Origin: Chitinophagales bacterium
GTDB taxonomy: Bacteria > Bacteroidota > Bacteroidia > Chitinophagales > CAIOSU01
Assembly (NCBI GenBank): GCA_018401955.1
Contig: JAGYJT010000011.1
Coordinates: 20,097-84,096 of the forward strand
Length of the DNA: 64,000 nt
Direction of reading: 5' to 3'
Shown here: positions 33,092 through 42,621 of the stretch, one piece after another
How positions within the stretch are numbered: position 1 is the stretch's first letter
Layout of the letters: each line of letters starts with the position of its first letter
Program-made: the position numbers and the translations under genes
The notes under the pieces: generated by a model
What the model saw: the letters and a program-made list of their open reading frames with translations, nothing else
What the model was told of the DNA's origin: nothing
Database searches by the model: none

Positions 33092-34982
33092 ACACCTTCT
33101 TTTTGGTGCCCAGTAGTTCAATTTTCGATAATAAAATAGTTGCAGTGTTTATTTCATTACTAGAGCTAATAAATAGTTTCATAGCCGCAGCAACAATGGC
33201 GAAGTATAGGGATGTAACAATACCTGCTAGCATACAAGTAAACAAGTCAGTTACCTTATCCATGGTTTCATAGCTAAAATCAAAAACCAATTGGATGCTT
33301 TCGAGGTAAAAGGTAAATAGTGTGGAGCAAAAAAGCGCCACAAACAAAAGCATTAGCAGCACTATAATGGCATTTAAGCCAATCAAATTGAGGTAATTTC
33401 CCTTTAGCACTTTAAAGGTGCGTTTAAGTGCCGCTATTGGATGAACGTTCTCGACATCCATATTAATAGTTAAGCCAATAATAAATGGAACAACCGGCAA
33501 GAGCATTGCTATCCAAAAACTAATGGTAAAGGATAAAATTAGCACGATAATAGCAGCGTATATGATAATGCCCAACCAGCGTTTTTTCAACACTTGCCAC
33601 ATGTTCATACAAAGTCCATTTGCCTGCTTATCACTAGTTTCCAGCCTTCTGGCTATGGTAATACCGCTAGTTAAAAGTATTGCCCAAAACGTTGTATTTA
33701 CAATAAAAAAAAGCGGCTTTTCTTGAAGGTTATACATGCTAAAGAAATCGCCTAGCAGACTTACAACTTGTGAAAAAATGCCCACAAAGTTAAAAACGGC
33801 AAAAACCTCTCCATTAAACCCAAACATAAAACCCATTGAGTTTTTGAAAAATAACAAAGCTATAACGCCATAAGCAGCGCCTACCAATGCTCCAATTACA
33901 AGGTACCTGCCTACAAATGGCAATATACTGGTAAAAGTTTCAGCAATTACTTCTCCTACACCGCGAATTTTGCCCCAATCAATATCCGCAGTTTGGGTAG
34001 GTTGCATCTCATCCTTTGAGTGACGCTCTTTGAAGCCCAATTTAGCTTTGCGGGCAGGGTAATAAACGTAATAAAATAGAATGAAAATTAGGGAAGCCAG
34101 CATAATGCCAGCCCTCAAAACTATTGGGGCTTCAGTATACCGGGTAAGGAAGGATTCAATAAACCCAGCGATAACAAATAGGGGAGCGGTGCCTATCACA
34201 ATTTTTAAGCCTCGTCTTGCCGATTGTATGAATGCCTGGCTGCGGCTATAGGTACCTGGCACTATCAAACCCGAACCGAAAATTATACCAGCACCGCCTG
34301 CAATTATGATGGCGCTTATCTCGAGTGTACCATGCACCCAAATAGTGAAAAACATTTCTTTGAAAAGGCCTTGATTAATAAAATATTGCTGGAAGGCTCC
34401 AACCATTATGGCATTTTTAATGAGTATGAGTATGGTACCAACAGAAGCAAATACGCCCATAATAAAGGTTAAAAAGCTGACGCGTATATTGTTAAATGTA
34501 ATACGCAGAAACATGGTGTCTTCTGCCTCATTTTTATACACACCCATTGGGTCACCTTTCGCTATGTTCTCATCAGTCATACTTACATAGCCATGCCCAA
34601 GTATAAACTCAGGGTACTCGGGGTCATATATGCTTGATAGCATACCAACACCTACAAATAGCAAGAAGATTAGTAAAGCCAGTAATAAGGCGCGCCTACC
34701 TTCAAACAGTATTTGTGGTAGTTCATCCGTCCAAAAATCGATTAGCCTGCCACGTTTGCCTTTCTTGTTTTTGTAGAGGCCCAAGAAAATTGATTGCGCA
34801 ATATTGTTGAGGTAAACCCTTACGGAACGATTGGGGTAAAACGTACGGGAATACGAAAGATCGTCGGTAACTTGAACAAACAGCTCGCTTAATTTTTCCG
34901 GGTCGCTATCTTTCCGGTCAAGCATTCGTTCAAAATCATCCCACTTTTGCTTATTTTGGTTGATGAAATGAGTCTCTCTCAT
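33069..34982 (-). CDS. SpoIIM/DUF95 membrane protein fused to a second membrane domain
   Basis: A 637-aa polytopic protein. The first half (about 1-330) matches the stage II sporulation protein M family in length and in the V-H-G-T-L-E segment of a membrane-embedded loop. The second half (about 345-625) adds several further helices with G-x-L-V-G-A-A-Y-G and a long amphipathic region. SpoIIM-family genes in this cluster usually end near 320-330 residues, so this is a fusion or an extended form. This is not a spore-former, so the role must be general to the envelope. Confidence 0.83.
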   Translation of the reverse strand: MRETHFINQNKQKWDDFERMLDRKDSDPEKLSELFVQVTDDLSYSRTFYPNRSVRVYLNNIAQSIFLGLYKNKKGKRGRLIDFWTDELPQILFEGRRALLLALLIFLLFVGVGMLSSIYDPEYPEFILGHGYVSMTDENIAKGDPMGVYKNEAEDTMFLRITFNNIRVSFLTFIMGVFASVGTILILIKNAIMVGAFQQYFINQGLFKEMFFTIWVHGTLEISAIIIAGGAGIIFGSGLIVPGTYSRSQAFIQSARRGLKIVIGTAPLFVIAGFIESFLTRYTEAPIVLRAGIMLASLIFILFYYVYYPARKAKLGFKERHSKDEMQPTQTADIDWGKIRGVGEVIAETFTSILPFVGRYLVIGALVGAAYGVIALLFFKNSMGFMFGFNGEVFAVFNFVGIFSQVVSLLGDFFSMYNLQEKPLFFIVNTTFWAILLTSGITIARRLETSDKQANGLCMNMWQVLKKRWLGIIIYAAIIVLILSFTISFWIAMLLPVVPFIIGLTINMDVENVHPIAALKRTFKVLKGNYLNLIGLNAIIVLLMLLFVALFCSTLFTFYLESIQLVFDFSYETMDKVTDLFTCMLAGIVTSLYFAIVAAAMKLFISSSNEINTATILLSKIELLGTKKKVYGFEQEV

Positions 34983-35028
34983 ATTAGGTAATTGCCCTTA
35001 CAAGGCTAAAATTATAAAAAAGGCTTGA

Positions 35029-35760
35029 ATGCGCACCATAGATATCACAACAACGCAAAATGTAACCATACAATATGAGCTGGCCGATTTGAAAGATCGG
35101 TTTTTGGCTTGGTTAATTGATGTTATCGTAATAGCGGTATCTATAAGCATATTCGCACTTATTTTGTTTACAGCTTCCACATCTGAGCGCATTGCCGTCT
35201 ATTTTCAAATCTTAGTGCTATTCCCGATAATATTATTTTATTCTTTGGTTTCCGAAATATTAATGGACGGTCAAAGCCTAGGTAAAAAAGCATTGGGGTT
35301 AAGGGTGGTAAAGCTCAATGGGCGCCAACCATCACTTAGCGATTACCTTTTTAGGTGGGCTTTTCGAGGGTTGGATATTTATTTTTCCATAGGAGCTCTA
35401 GGCTCAGTGTTAATTAGTTCTTCACCTAGGGGGCAGCGTATGGGCGATTTGGTAAGCAACACCGTAGTTGTGCGCACACAACCGCAGCTTAATTTCAAGT
35501 TGAATGATATTATGCGCATAAACACAATAGAAAATTATGAGCCTAAATACCCTGAAGTACGACGGTTTACGGAGGATGATATGCTATTGGTAAAGCAAAC
35601 TATAGAGCGCGCTCGAAAATACCCGAATGAAAGGCACAAAGAAGCCGTTAAATTATTGGTTGATAAGCTTACCACCGAAATGGGCATTGCCCCGCCAAAA
35701 TCTGACTACTTAGGCTTTTTGCGCAATGTGGTAAGCGACTACATAGTATTAACCAGATAA
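35029..35760 (+). CDS. RDD-family membrane protein
   Basis: A 243-aa protein with an RDD domain (about 12-150): the Arg and Asp of R-F-L-A-W-L-I-D in the first helix, two or three further helices and D-G-Q-S-L-G-K-K. The C-terminal 90 residues are cytoplasmic and charged. The gene is divergent from the SpoIIM-like gene with a 46-nt gap and probably belongs to the same functional unit. RDD proteins are suggested to be ion exchangers; the evidence is limited. Confidence 0.85.
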   Translation: MRTIDITTTQNVTIQYELADLKDRFLAWLIDVIVIAVSISIFALILFTASTSERIAVYFQILVLFPIILFYSLVSEILMDGQSLGKKALGLRVVKLNGRQPSLSDYLFRWAFRGLDIYFSIGALGSVLISSSPRGQRMGDLVSNTVVVRTQPQLNFKLNDIMRINTIENYEPKYPEVRRFTEDDMLLVKQTIERARKYPNERHKEAVKLLVDKLTTEMGIAPPKSDYLGFLRNVVSDYIVLTR

Positions 35761-35845
35761 TTTTTTCATTTTGCACAATAATTTCGGTCGGATATAACCA
35801 CAATCTCCATTAAATAAATAGCGTTTTATACAAGAACGTTAAAAT

Positions 35846-35850
35846 GGAGG
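35846..35850 (+). promoter_or_regulatory. strong Shine-Dalgarno site
   Basis: GGAGG lies 6 nt before ATG 35857. It stands out because most genes in this window have no recognisable ribosome binding site. Confidence 0.5.
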
Positions 35851-35856
35851 TGGGTA

Positions 35857-36555
35857 ATGAAAACTATATTATCGCTGCTGCTTATAGTCCCGGTGTTGAC
35901 AATGGCAACACCTTTGATTCCAATTCCTTCCGCTTTTCCTGATTACTACTACACTAATTTCAATTGGGATACTTTTGAACAATGGCACATAGCCAAAACC
36001 CCAATTGACCCAAATAATGTTGATTATAACTTGTTGCAGGCTGCCATATTTTTTTATACCAATCAATACCGCAAAAGTAAACGTTTAAAGCCAGTGGAAT
36101 TTAAGTCAAACTTATGCAGTGCTGCCATGCACCATACCAAAGAAATGGGCGACAAACGCTTTTACGACCATGTAAACCGGAAAGATAGAAGCATGCGCAC
36201 AGTAATGGATAGGGCGAAGCATTTTGGGTTTTATGGCGGTGCTGTAGGAGAAAACTTAGCATTAGAGTTTTTGATTGATTACAAAGCAGAGGCTAGTTAC
36301 TGGCACGAGCAAACTGATGGTGGCCTAAAATTCTTTTATGGCGATAGTGGCCACAACAGAGGGTATATACCGCCACATACCTACCTAAGTTTGGGAAAAT
36401 CTATTGTGAAGGCGTGGATAAACTCTCCAGGACATAGGGCCAATTTGCTCGAAAAAGAGTTTATGTACCTTGGGGTTGGCGTATATGTAGAGCCTGAAAC
36501 CCAGGGAAATGCAAATATTCCGCGAATTTTTGCGGCACAAGTTTTTGGTGGATGA
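35857..36555 (+). CDS. CAP/SCP-domain secreted protein
   Basis: A 232-aa exported protein (signal peptide about 1-17). The CAP fold runs from about 60 to 230, with the family marks H-H-T-K-E-M, D-H-V-N-R, G-E-N-L-A and W-I-N-S-P-G-H-R-A-N-L-L. The two His and two Glu of the CAP cavity are candidates for metal binding. Bacterial CAP proteins (YkwD-like) are secreted with varied or unknown roles. Confidence 0.88.
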   Translation: MKTILSLLLIVPVLTMATPLIPIPSAFPDYYYTNFNWDTFEQWHIAKTPIDPNNVDYNLLQAAIFFYTNQYRKSKRLKPVEFKSNLCSAAMHHTKEMGDKRFYDHVNRKDRSMRTVMDRAKHFGFYGGAVGENLALEFLIDYKAEASYWHEQTDGGLKFFYGDSGHNRGYIPPHTYLSLGKSIVKAWINSPGHRANLLEKEFMYLGVGVYVEPETQGNANIPRIFAAQVFGG

Positions 36556-36633
36556 TGGCGTAACACACCGCTTGGCATTAAAATTGATGGGTTTTTGTTG
36601 GTCTAAATCAGGTAATTGCCTTATTTTGTAATT

Positions 36634-37281
36634 ATGAACTACCATCGTTTTTTTATAGCAGTTTTGCTATCGTTTTTTATGGTGATTGGCACTACAACTG
36701 CTAATGCTCAAGGTGGCGAGAAACAACTTGTTCAGTTATCGGGGTTGGTGCTTACCAGCGATAGTCTTATAGGTGTGCCATATACTACCGTAATTGTAAA
36801 GGGTACTGGCCGTGGCACGGTAAGTAATGGCCAAGGCTTCTTTTCAATAGTTGCTGAGCAAGGAGATGAATTGATATTTACATCAGTGGGTTTTAGTTAT
36901 GGGCAATACAAAATAAGCGATACGCTTGATGAGCAACGCTACTCAATTGTGCAGCTTTTAACTCCTGATACTATTTTCCTGCCAGAAACAATGGTTTTTC
37001 CGTGGCCAACAAAAGATCAGTTTAGAGAGGCGTTTTTATCGTTAAATATACCGGCGGGCGATATTGAAATTGCCAAGCGCAATTTGGAGAAACAACGATT
37101 AATGGAGCTAGGCGAAACCTTAGCGTATGACCCAGGCGAAACAGCACAGTTGTACCTGCGTAGCGAAGCGCAAAAATTCTATTATGCTGGGCAGGCACCA
37201 CCTATGAACATATTTAACCCGATTGCGTGGGCCAAGTTTGTGCAAGCTTGGAAAAATGGTGATTTCAAGAAGAAAAAATAA
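36634..37281 (+). CDS. carboxypeptidase-regulatory-like beta-sandwich protein
   Basis: A 215-aa protein from ATG 36634 (M-N-Y-H-R-F-F); the longer frame needs TTG at 36616. The signal peptide ends near A-N-A-Q. Residues about 33-110 form the carboxypeptidase D regulatory-like domain (S-G-L-V, G-V-P-Y-T-T-V, G-T-V-S-N-x-G-F-F) common at the N-terminus of SusC/TonB receptors, but no receptor follows. The C-terminus is helical, ending in K-K-K-K. It is probably a periplasmic envelope protein; its function is unknown. Confidence 0.8.
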   Translation: MNYHRFFIAVLLSFFMVIGTTTANAQGGEKQLVQLSGLVLTSDSLIGVPYTTVIVKGTGRGTVSNGQGFFSIVAEQGDELIFTSVGFSYGQYKISDTLDEQRYSIVQLLTPDTIFLPETMVFPWPTKDQFREAFLSLNIPAGDIEIAKRNLEKQRLMELGETLAYDPGETAQLYLRSEAQKFYYAGQAPPMNIFNPIAWAKFVQAWKNGDFKKKK

Positions 37282-37284
37282 TAG

Positions 37285-38775
37285 CTAATAGTGGTCTTGC
37301 ATTAATTTGTGAGCCGCTATAATACCACTTAATGCCGCACCCGGTATTCCTTGGCCCGGGTAGGTACTATCTCCACAAATATATGCGCCCGTGCCATCTA
37401 GGCGGGCATCTTTCATTTGCCACGGCTTAATGCTTTTGTATTGAGGGTAACCACCCACAAAACCATACTTTCTATGCAACCAATCTTGCCACGCCTTGGG
37501 GTTTGAGCTGTAGCTATAAAGTATTTCATCTGCTTTTAGAAAACCAAGACTTATCAAGTTGCTTAATATAGCATCCTCAATCAGGGCTTTATCAAAATTT
37601 TGGTTTAGTTCAGGGTTCGGCACATGTGTACTAACAGATGCTACAACAGTGCCTTTGGGTGCTCTTTGGTGGTCATCGGTATGACTTAAACTTAAGAATA
37701 TACTGCTAGCACCTATTAACGGTAATGGCACATTTAAGTGGATTTGATGATGCAGACTTTCAAATTGACGTGTGCGCTTAAAGGCAATACCCATTTGGAA
37801 TGCACTGTTTAATTTGGCACTATCCATCAAGTACTTTTGTTGTTTGCTTTTAGTTGAATCATCTTGCCAAAATTCTAGCGTGTTGTTTAGCGGCACCGAC
37901 GATATTACATGCTTGCTGCTAAACGTATGAGTTTCGGTAATTACCTTATATCCATTATCGTTCTTTACTTGCATTACCTTTTGCCTTGAGCGGTAATCAC
38001 TGCCATTGGCCAGCAAAAATTCTACTAGTAGTTTCGGTAATTCAATCATACCTCCCTTAAGATAGTAGTTTCCATAGTTTGTGTAGCACAAAGCCGCGCT
38101 GCCAAACAGCTGATTTACTTCTTGGTGGGTGTTTTGGGCGGTAATCATCAACTGTGCATCCACAAATTGTACAAATGCTTTATTGTTGATTAAACCATGC
38201 TCAGTTAACCAATCTTCAATAGTACCAAATGCATAGGGTAAACTCTTTACTTGCGATATAGATACATTACGTGCCATTTGCAATAGGTCGTCAAAAGAAG
38301 ATGGTGGAAAAGAGAGTTGTTTGCTTGAACTATTCCATACCAATTGACTTACTTTATAAGCCTTGCTCCAGAATGCGCGTTGACCGCTAGCGCCAAAAAC
38401 CCGCTCTGCTTCCCCAATCCATTGTTCCAAATCTTGATATCTATTAACTGTTTGCCCGCTCAAATGCACTTGCATGGGTAGCTGCAGCGGTATAGCGGGT
38501 AGGCTAATACCTATTTGCTGGAGCAGGTATTGAACTGGCATATGGTCGTCCAACCCTACTAGGGTAGTCGCGCCGCTCTCAAACCAATAACCTTGCCTGT
38601 AATAGCTACTTGAGCAACCACCAGGCAGGTAGTTTGCCTCAAGCACCAGCACTTTTTGGCCTTGCTTAGTTAGCATAGCTGCTGCACTAAGCCCCGCCAT
38701 GCCACTGCCAATTACTATCGTGTCAAAGCTTGTTTCTCCAGCACCTTTCCTAAGTAAGTGTTTAATGTTTTCCAT
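37285..38775 (-). CDS. FAD-dependent oxidoreductase, phytoene desaturase/carotenoid isomerase type
   Basis: A 496-aa FAD protein of the amine-oxidase/phytoene desaturase superfamily. The N-terminal dinucleotide site is V-I-G-S-G-M-A-G-L-S-A-A (21-32), followed by L-E-A-N at the strand-2 end and P-G-G-C-S-S-S-Y. A C-terminal FAD block (Y-I-C-G-D-S-T-Y-P-G-Q-G-I-P-G-A) is present. The length and P-G-Q-G-I ending resemble CrtISO/CrtI-like enzymes. Substrate is uncertain and no other carotenoid gene is in the window. It diverges from folE with a 63-nt gap. Confidence 0.85.
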   Translation of the reverse strand: MENIKHLLRKGAGETSFDTIVIGSGMAGLSAAAMLTKQGQKVLVLEANYLPGGCSSSYYRQGYWFESGATTLVGLDDHMPVQYLLQQIGISLPAIPLQLPMQVHLSGQTVNRYQDLEQWIGEAERVFGASGQRAFWSKAYKVSQLVWNSSSKQLSFPPSSFDDLLQMARNVSISQVKSLPYAFGTIEDWLTEHGLINNKAFVQFVDAQLMITAQNTHQEVNQLFGSAALCYTNYGNYYLKGGMIELPKLLVEFLLANGSDYRSRQKVMQVKNDNGYKVITETHTFSSKHVISSVPLNNTLEFWQDDSTKSKQQKYLMDSAKLNSAFQMGIAFKRTRQFESLHHQIHLNVPLPLIGASSIFLSLSHTDDHQRAPKGTVVASVSTHVPNPELNQNFDKALIEDAILSNLISLGFLKADEILYSYSSNPKAWQDWLHRKYGFVGGYPQYKSIKPWQMKDARLDGTGAYICGDSTYPGQGIPGAALSGIIAAHKLMQDHY

Positions 38776-38838
38776 TAACCATTAAACAAAAGTGGTAACT
38801 TATTGTTCTTTGGTGGTTAATCATGATAACCGCACATT

Positions 38839-39573
38839 ATGGATACATTTATTGATACACAGTTTGATTTTAACAGTGGCGCTAGCAATGTTTACAGTGC
38901 TTCAACTAGGAAGGATACAAAGCAGCAACAAATTGCCGAAGAGTTAGGCGAGCACCATGTTGGTACCTCAGCCGATACACCAATGCGACCAGATGCATTT
39001 AAGATGAGCGATGACGAAAAGATAGCACTTATTGAGGGGCATTTTAAGCAAATAATGGACGTGCTAGGCCTAGACCTTACAGACGATAGCCTAAGTGGCA
39101 CGCCGTATAGGGTGGCTAAAATGTATGTGCAAGAAATATTTAGTGGATTAAACCCGGCCAATAAGCCAGATATTAAGTTGTTTGAAAATAAGTACCAATA
39201 CAATGAAATGCTGGTAGAAAAGGGGATTACTTTTTACTCAAACTGCGAGCATCACTTTGTGCCGATTATAGGTAAGGCACATGTGGCCTATATATCGTCT
39301 GGTAAGGTAATTGGGTTATCTAAGCTAAATCGTATTGTACAATATTATGCTAAACGACCTCAAGTGCAAGAGCGACTTACCGTGCAAATTGCCGATGAGC
39401 TAAAACGAATACTGCAAACAGATGACGTTGCAGTTTTGATTGATGCACAGCATTTGTGTGTATCTTCAAGGGGCGTTGAAGATACGAGTAGTAGCACGGT
39501 AACCAGTTATTATGGTGGTAAGTTCAAAAATGAGTTTACCAAAAACGAGTTTATCAAATACGTTGAATTGTAG
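38839..39573 (+). CDS. folE: GTP cyclohydrolase I
   Basis: A 244-aa enzyme that turns GTP into 7,8-dihydroneopterin triphosphate, the first step of folate and biopterin synthesis. Zinc ligands match the family: Cys136 and His139 in Y-S-N-C-E-H-H-F and Cys207 in Q-H-L-C-V-S-S-R-G. Other hallmarks are T-P-x-R-V-A-K-M and G-L-S-K-L-N-R. About 50 polar N-terminal residues precede the domain, a common extension. The SDR gene starts 2 nt after the stop, so they form an operon. Confidence 0.95.
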   Translation: MDTFIDTQFDFNSGASNVYSASTRKDTKQQQIAEELGEHHVGTSADTPMRPDAFKMSDDEKIALIEGHFKQIMDVLGLDLTDDSLSGTPYRVAKMYVQEIFSGLNPANKPDIKLFENKYQYNEMLVEKGITFYSNCEHHFVPIIGKAHVAYISSGKVIGLSKLNRIVQYYAKRPQVQERLTVQIADELKRILQTDDVAVLIDAQHLCVSSRGVEDTSSSTVTSYYGGKFKNEFTKNEFIKYVEL

Positions 39574-39575
39574 TT

Positions 39576-40283
39576 ATGGCAAGTTATATTGTAGTAGGTG
39601 GATCAAGTGGCATAGGGCTATCACTAGCCTTAAGGTTAGCAAAAGAGGGGAATAAGGTTACCGTGTTTTCAAGAACAAACCCCGAAGCGTTGCAAGTAGA
39701 TAATATAACTTATGTTGATTGGGATGCCGTTGAAAATGATTTCCCTGTAGATAGTCTACCACAACAAATTGATGGCTTAGCTTATTGCCCTGGGAGCATT
39801 ACACTAAAACCCTTCCACGGGCTCAAGCTACAAGACTTCCAAAAAGATATTGATGTCAATTTATTTGGTGCCGTAAAGAGTATTCAAGCTGTATTGCCCA
39901 TCCTTAAAAAGGCTGAAAAGCCTACGTCTATAGTATTGTTTAGCACCGTTGCGGTGCAAACCGGCATGCCATATCATGCTTCAATTGCTGCGGCTAAAGG
40001 TGCTGTTGAGGGTTTAACCAGGTCGTTGGCTGCTGAACTTGCACCAGCTAGCATTAGAGTAAATGCTATAGCACCTTCATTAACAGATACGCCTTTGGCT
40101 GGCAGGTTACTTTCAACACCAGAAAAGCAAGAAGCCGGAGGCAAAAGGCATCCGTTGGGTAGGGTAGGGAAGCCAGAAGATATTAGTGCTATGGCAGCCT
40201 ACCTTCTCGGCTCGGAAAGTGCTTGGGTAACGGGGCAAATATTTGCGGTTGATGGCGGTATGGGCAGCTTAAATCGTGGCTAA
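39576..40283 (+). CDS. short-chain dehydrogenase-like protein with altered active site
   Basis: A 235-aa SDR with the Rossmann motif G-G-S-S-G-I-G (8-14), N-V-N near 95 and the C-terminal V-D-G-G-M. The catalytic centre is changed: aligning I-A-A-A-K-G-A-V-E-G with the canonical Y-x-x-x-K puts Ile137 where Tyr is expected, with Lys141 kept. At the Ser position 13 residues earlier stands Thr124. Tyr133 lies one turn before. The enzyme may use another proton donor or be a binding protein. Its link to folE suggests pterin chemistry (inference). It ends 2 nt from the convergent tamL. Confidence 0.85.
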   Translation: MASYIVVGGSSGIGLSLALRLAKEGNKVTVFSRTNPEALQVDNITYVDWDAVENDFPVDSLPQQIDGLAYCPGSITLKPFHGLKLQDFQKDIDVNLFGAVKSIQAVLPILKKAEKPTSIVLFSTVAVQTGMPYHASIAAAKGAVEGLTRSLAAELAPASIRVNAIAPSLTDTPLAGRLLSTPEKQEAGGKRHPLGRVGKPEDISAMAAYLLGSESAWVTGQIFAVDGGMGSLNRG

Positions 40284-40284
40284 C

Positions 40285-42621
40285 CTAGAAGGGGTATCCA
40301 ATTGCGATATTGAATATCAAATTATCTTTCCTCCAATCTTTGCTACGCCATTCCATCTTATTAAAGGCCCATCGGTCATTCACAGGTAAGCTTGGCTTCC
40401 TGAATGGCAAAGCAACATCCAACCTTATTATTACAAACTGAAAGTCTAACCTAAGCCCATAACCGCCCCCAATGGCAAATTCTTTATAAAAGTCTTTAGA
40501 AAATTTTGCACCAGGCCTTTGAGGGTCATCCCTCAACAACCAAATATTGCCGATATCAACAAAGAAAGCACCTTTGATAAATTTGTATAAGGTATGCCTA
40601 AACTCTGTACTCCATTCTAATTTTATATCTCCAGTTTGATCAGGGTATGATTGGTCGGTATTACTGCCATCATAAGAACCAGGGCCCAAGGTGCGGAAGC
40701 GATATGCGCGCATGCCAATAGAGCCACCACTAAAAAACTGCTTGATATAAGGCGTACGGTCAATATTGCCATAGGGAACCGCAACACCAGCAATTACCCT
40801 ATTTACCCATTGTGTTTTTGAATGGATAACAAAGTAATATCGGGCATCTGTTTCTATACGGAAATATTGGGCAATAGGAACTCCAGTTATTTGCACCTTA
40901 CCATCTTTATTTTTACTGATTGCATTTCCAACAGCATTGAATACATTGCCAGCAAGTTGCACATCTGCATTTAGATACCAATAGTTTTTCAACGGTCTTT
41001 TAGTATCAGGGTTATAAAAGGTGTATACATGCTGAAACCCTAGGATAAAAACATCTTCAAAGTTACTGCGCAGTACAGGGTTTTCAGCGAGTATTATATC
41101 AAACTCCTCACTGGTATTTATGGTACGTATCCGCTGCACAAACATGGGTGAAAACTGATGGTGGTGTATTGAGGTTCGTCTCCAATCATAGGTAATATTT
41201 GCCCCAAATGAGTTTAAGGAGAAAAATTGATACCTACTTTGGAAACCCTCTGATAAGCCAAACCTTGTACGAGGCGTGTATTGCGTAGCTTTGTTCAAAA
41301 ATTTCCAAGGCACTACAAACCTTGGTATACTTAGCTCCCAATTAGCATTAATCTGCATGGTGTTTATAAAGCTTGCGTTTCCTTTGCCCACTTGGGTTTC
41401 AACACCGCCCGATAAGGTGAGGCTCATTTCTTCGGCCCCTCTAAAAATGTTGCGATTAACGTATCCTATCGAGGCAAATGTACCTAAAAAGTTAGTGGTG
41501 GTGTTACTGGCGTTTAGTTCAGCGGTAATGGATTGAGTATTTCCAGGTGTCATATATATATATGCATCTAAAGAGTCCTCGCCAACTTTTTGATATTTAA
41601 TATTCACAAACTTAAACACGCCAAGGTCAAGCATTTTATTTACCGAGTAGTTGTGGCGTGTTTGCGAAAACCGATCCCCTGGAATGGTTAAAAGGTTTCT
41701 GCCAACAGCAGATACCCTAATGTACTTTTTTTTGGCAGGGGGATACACAAACATAAACTTCCTGAACTGAGAAGTGTCTCCAACTAAACCTTGGTCTTCT
41801 TTATCAACGGTATAGCCTGGAAAGATGTATACATTACGGAAGTAGAATTGTTGATGTTTTGTGTTTGTGTCTGGTGTTTCTACATTATAATAAATGTCAA
41901 CCTTGGCATCGCCAATGGTGGTGTCTACATAAAAGTAAACATAGTCGGGGCTAAAGGCATAGTAACCAGAATCTCTAACTAAAGTTGAGATGGTGTTGCG
42001 GTCGTTATTAAGCAAATCTAGCTTATACATTCTACCTTCAACAGTCTTAAGCAAATCTTTATTATCGTAAATTATGCTATTGATAAGGTCTGTACTGTCC
42101 TCCGGAAAATGAATATTGCGAATGCGGTGCCTGCCCTTTGATGTCATGTAGTAAGTAACGCTTATCGTTTTTTCCTCATTATCCATTATTTCATACTCAA
42201 TGCTTGAGCCGAAGTAGCCTTTTTCGCGCAAGAATTTTTCCATTAATAGCCTGCTTCTATCAACATCAGCTACGTTAAGGTACACGGGAGGCTCACCGAT
42301 TTTGTTTTTAAGGAAGTTTCTAAATCCTTTTTTGGGAATTGAATCACCTTCATCAGACAGTTTCATTTTAGGACTCTTAATCCGCTGGTAAAACCAAAGT
42401 CGGGTGCGAAACAGTCCAATGAATTTTTTATTAGGTTGCGGCCTTACATTGTTTGTAACCTCGCCCGCGGTTCTGGTTGCTTTGTGTACCATTTCTGGGT
42501 TTACGTATTCCAACTCGGCCCCAACATAAAGCTTCTTGCCCTCTGGTATTAGCTTGGTAGCTGTACAGCCACCTGCCAGTAAAACCACAATCAACCATAA
42601 AATTAAATGCCCAAACTTCAT
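40285..42621 (-). CDS. tamL: TamL: lipidated TamA/BamA-family outer membrane protein
   Basis: A 778-aa Omp85 protein. The signal peptide ends in a lipobox (L-A-G-G-C19), the mark of the Bacteroidota TamL form. POTRA-like repeats cover about 100-330 and a 16-strand barrel about 370-778, with the lid-loop arginine motif R-A-Y-R and a C-terminal strand ending in aromatic Phe. TamL pairs with TamB in moving lipids or proteins to the outer membrane. Its start overlaps the tamB stop by 4 nt (ATGA), confirming the pair. Confidence 0.88.
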   Translation of the reverse strand: MKFGHLILWLIVVLLAGGCTATKLIPEGKKLYVGAELEYVNPEMVHKATRTAGEVTNNVRPQPNKKFIGLFRTRLWFYQRIKSPKMKLSDEGDSIPKKGFRNFLKNKIGEPPVYLNVADVDRSRLLMEKFLREKGYFGSSIEYEIMDNEEKTISVTYYMTSKGRHRIRNIHFPEDSTDLINSIIYDNKDLLKTVEGRMYKLDLLNNDRNTISTLVRDSGYYAFSPDYVYFYVDTTIGDAKVDIYYNVETPDTNTKHQQFYFRNVYIFPGYTVDKEDQGLVGDTSQFRKFMFVYPPAKKKYIRVSAVGRNLLTIPGDRFSQTRHNYSVNKMLDLGVFKFVNIKYQKVGEDSLDAYIYMTPGNTQSITAELNASNTTTNFLGTFASIGYVNRNIFRGAEEMSLTLSGGVETQVGKGNASFINTMQINANWELSIPRFVVPWKFLNKATQYTPRTRFGLSEGFQSRYQFFSLNSFGANITYDWRRTSIHHHQFSPMFVQRIRTINTSEEFDIILAENPVLRSNFEDVFILGFQHVYTFYNPDTKRPLKNYWYLNADVQLAGNVFNAVGNAISKNKDGKVQITGVPIAQYFRIETDARYYFVIHSKTQWVNRVIAGVAVPYGNIDRTPYIKQFFSGGSIGMRAYRFRTLGPGSYDGSNTDQSYPDQTGDIKLEWSTEFRHTLYKFIKGAFFVDIGNIWLLRDDPQRPGAKFSKDFYKEFAIGGGYGLRLDFQFVIIRLDVALPFRKPSLPVNDRWAFNKMEWRSKDWRKDNLIFNIAIGYPF

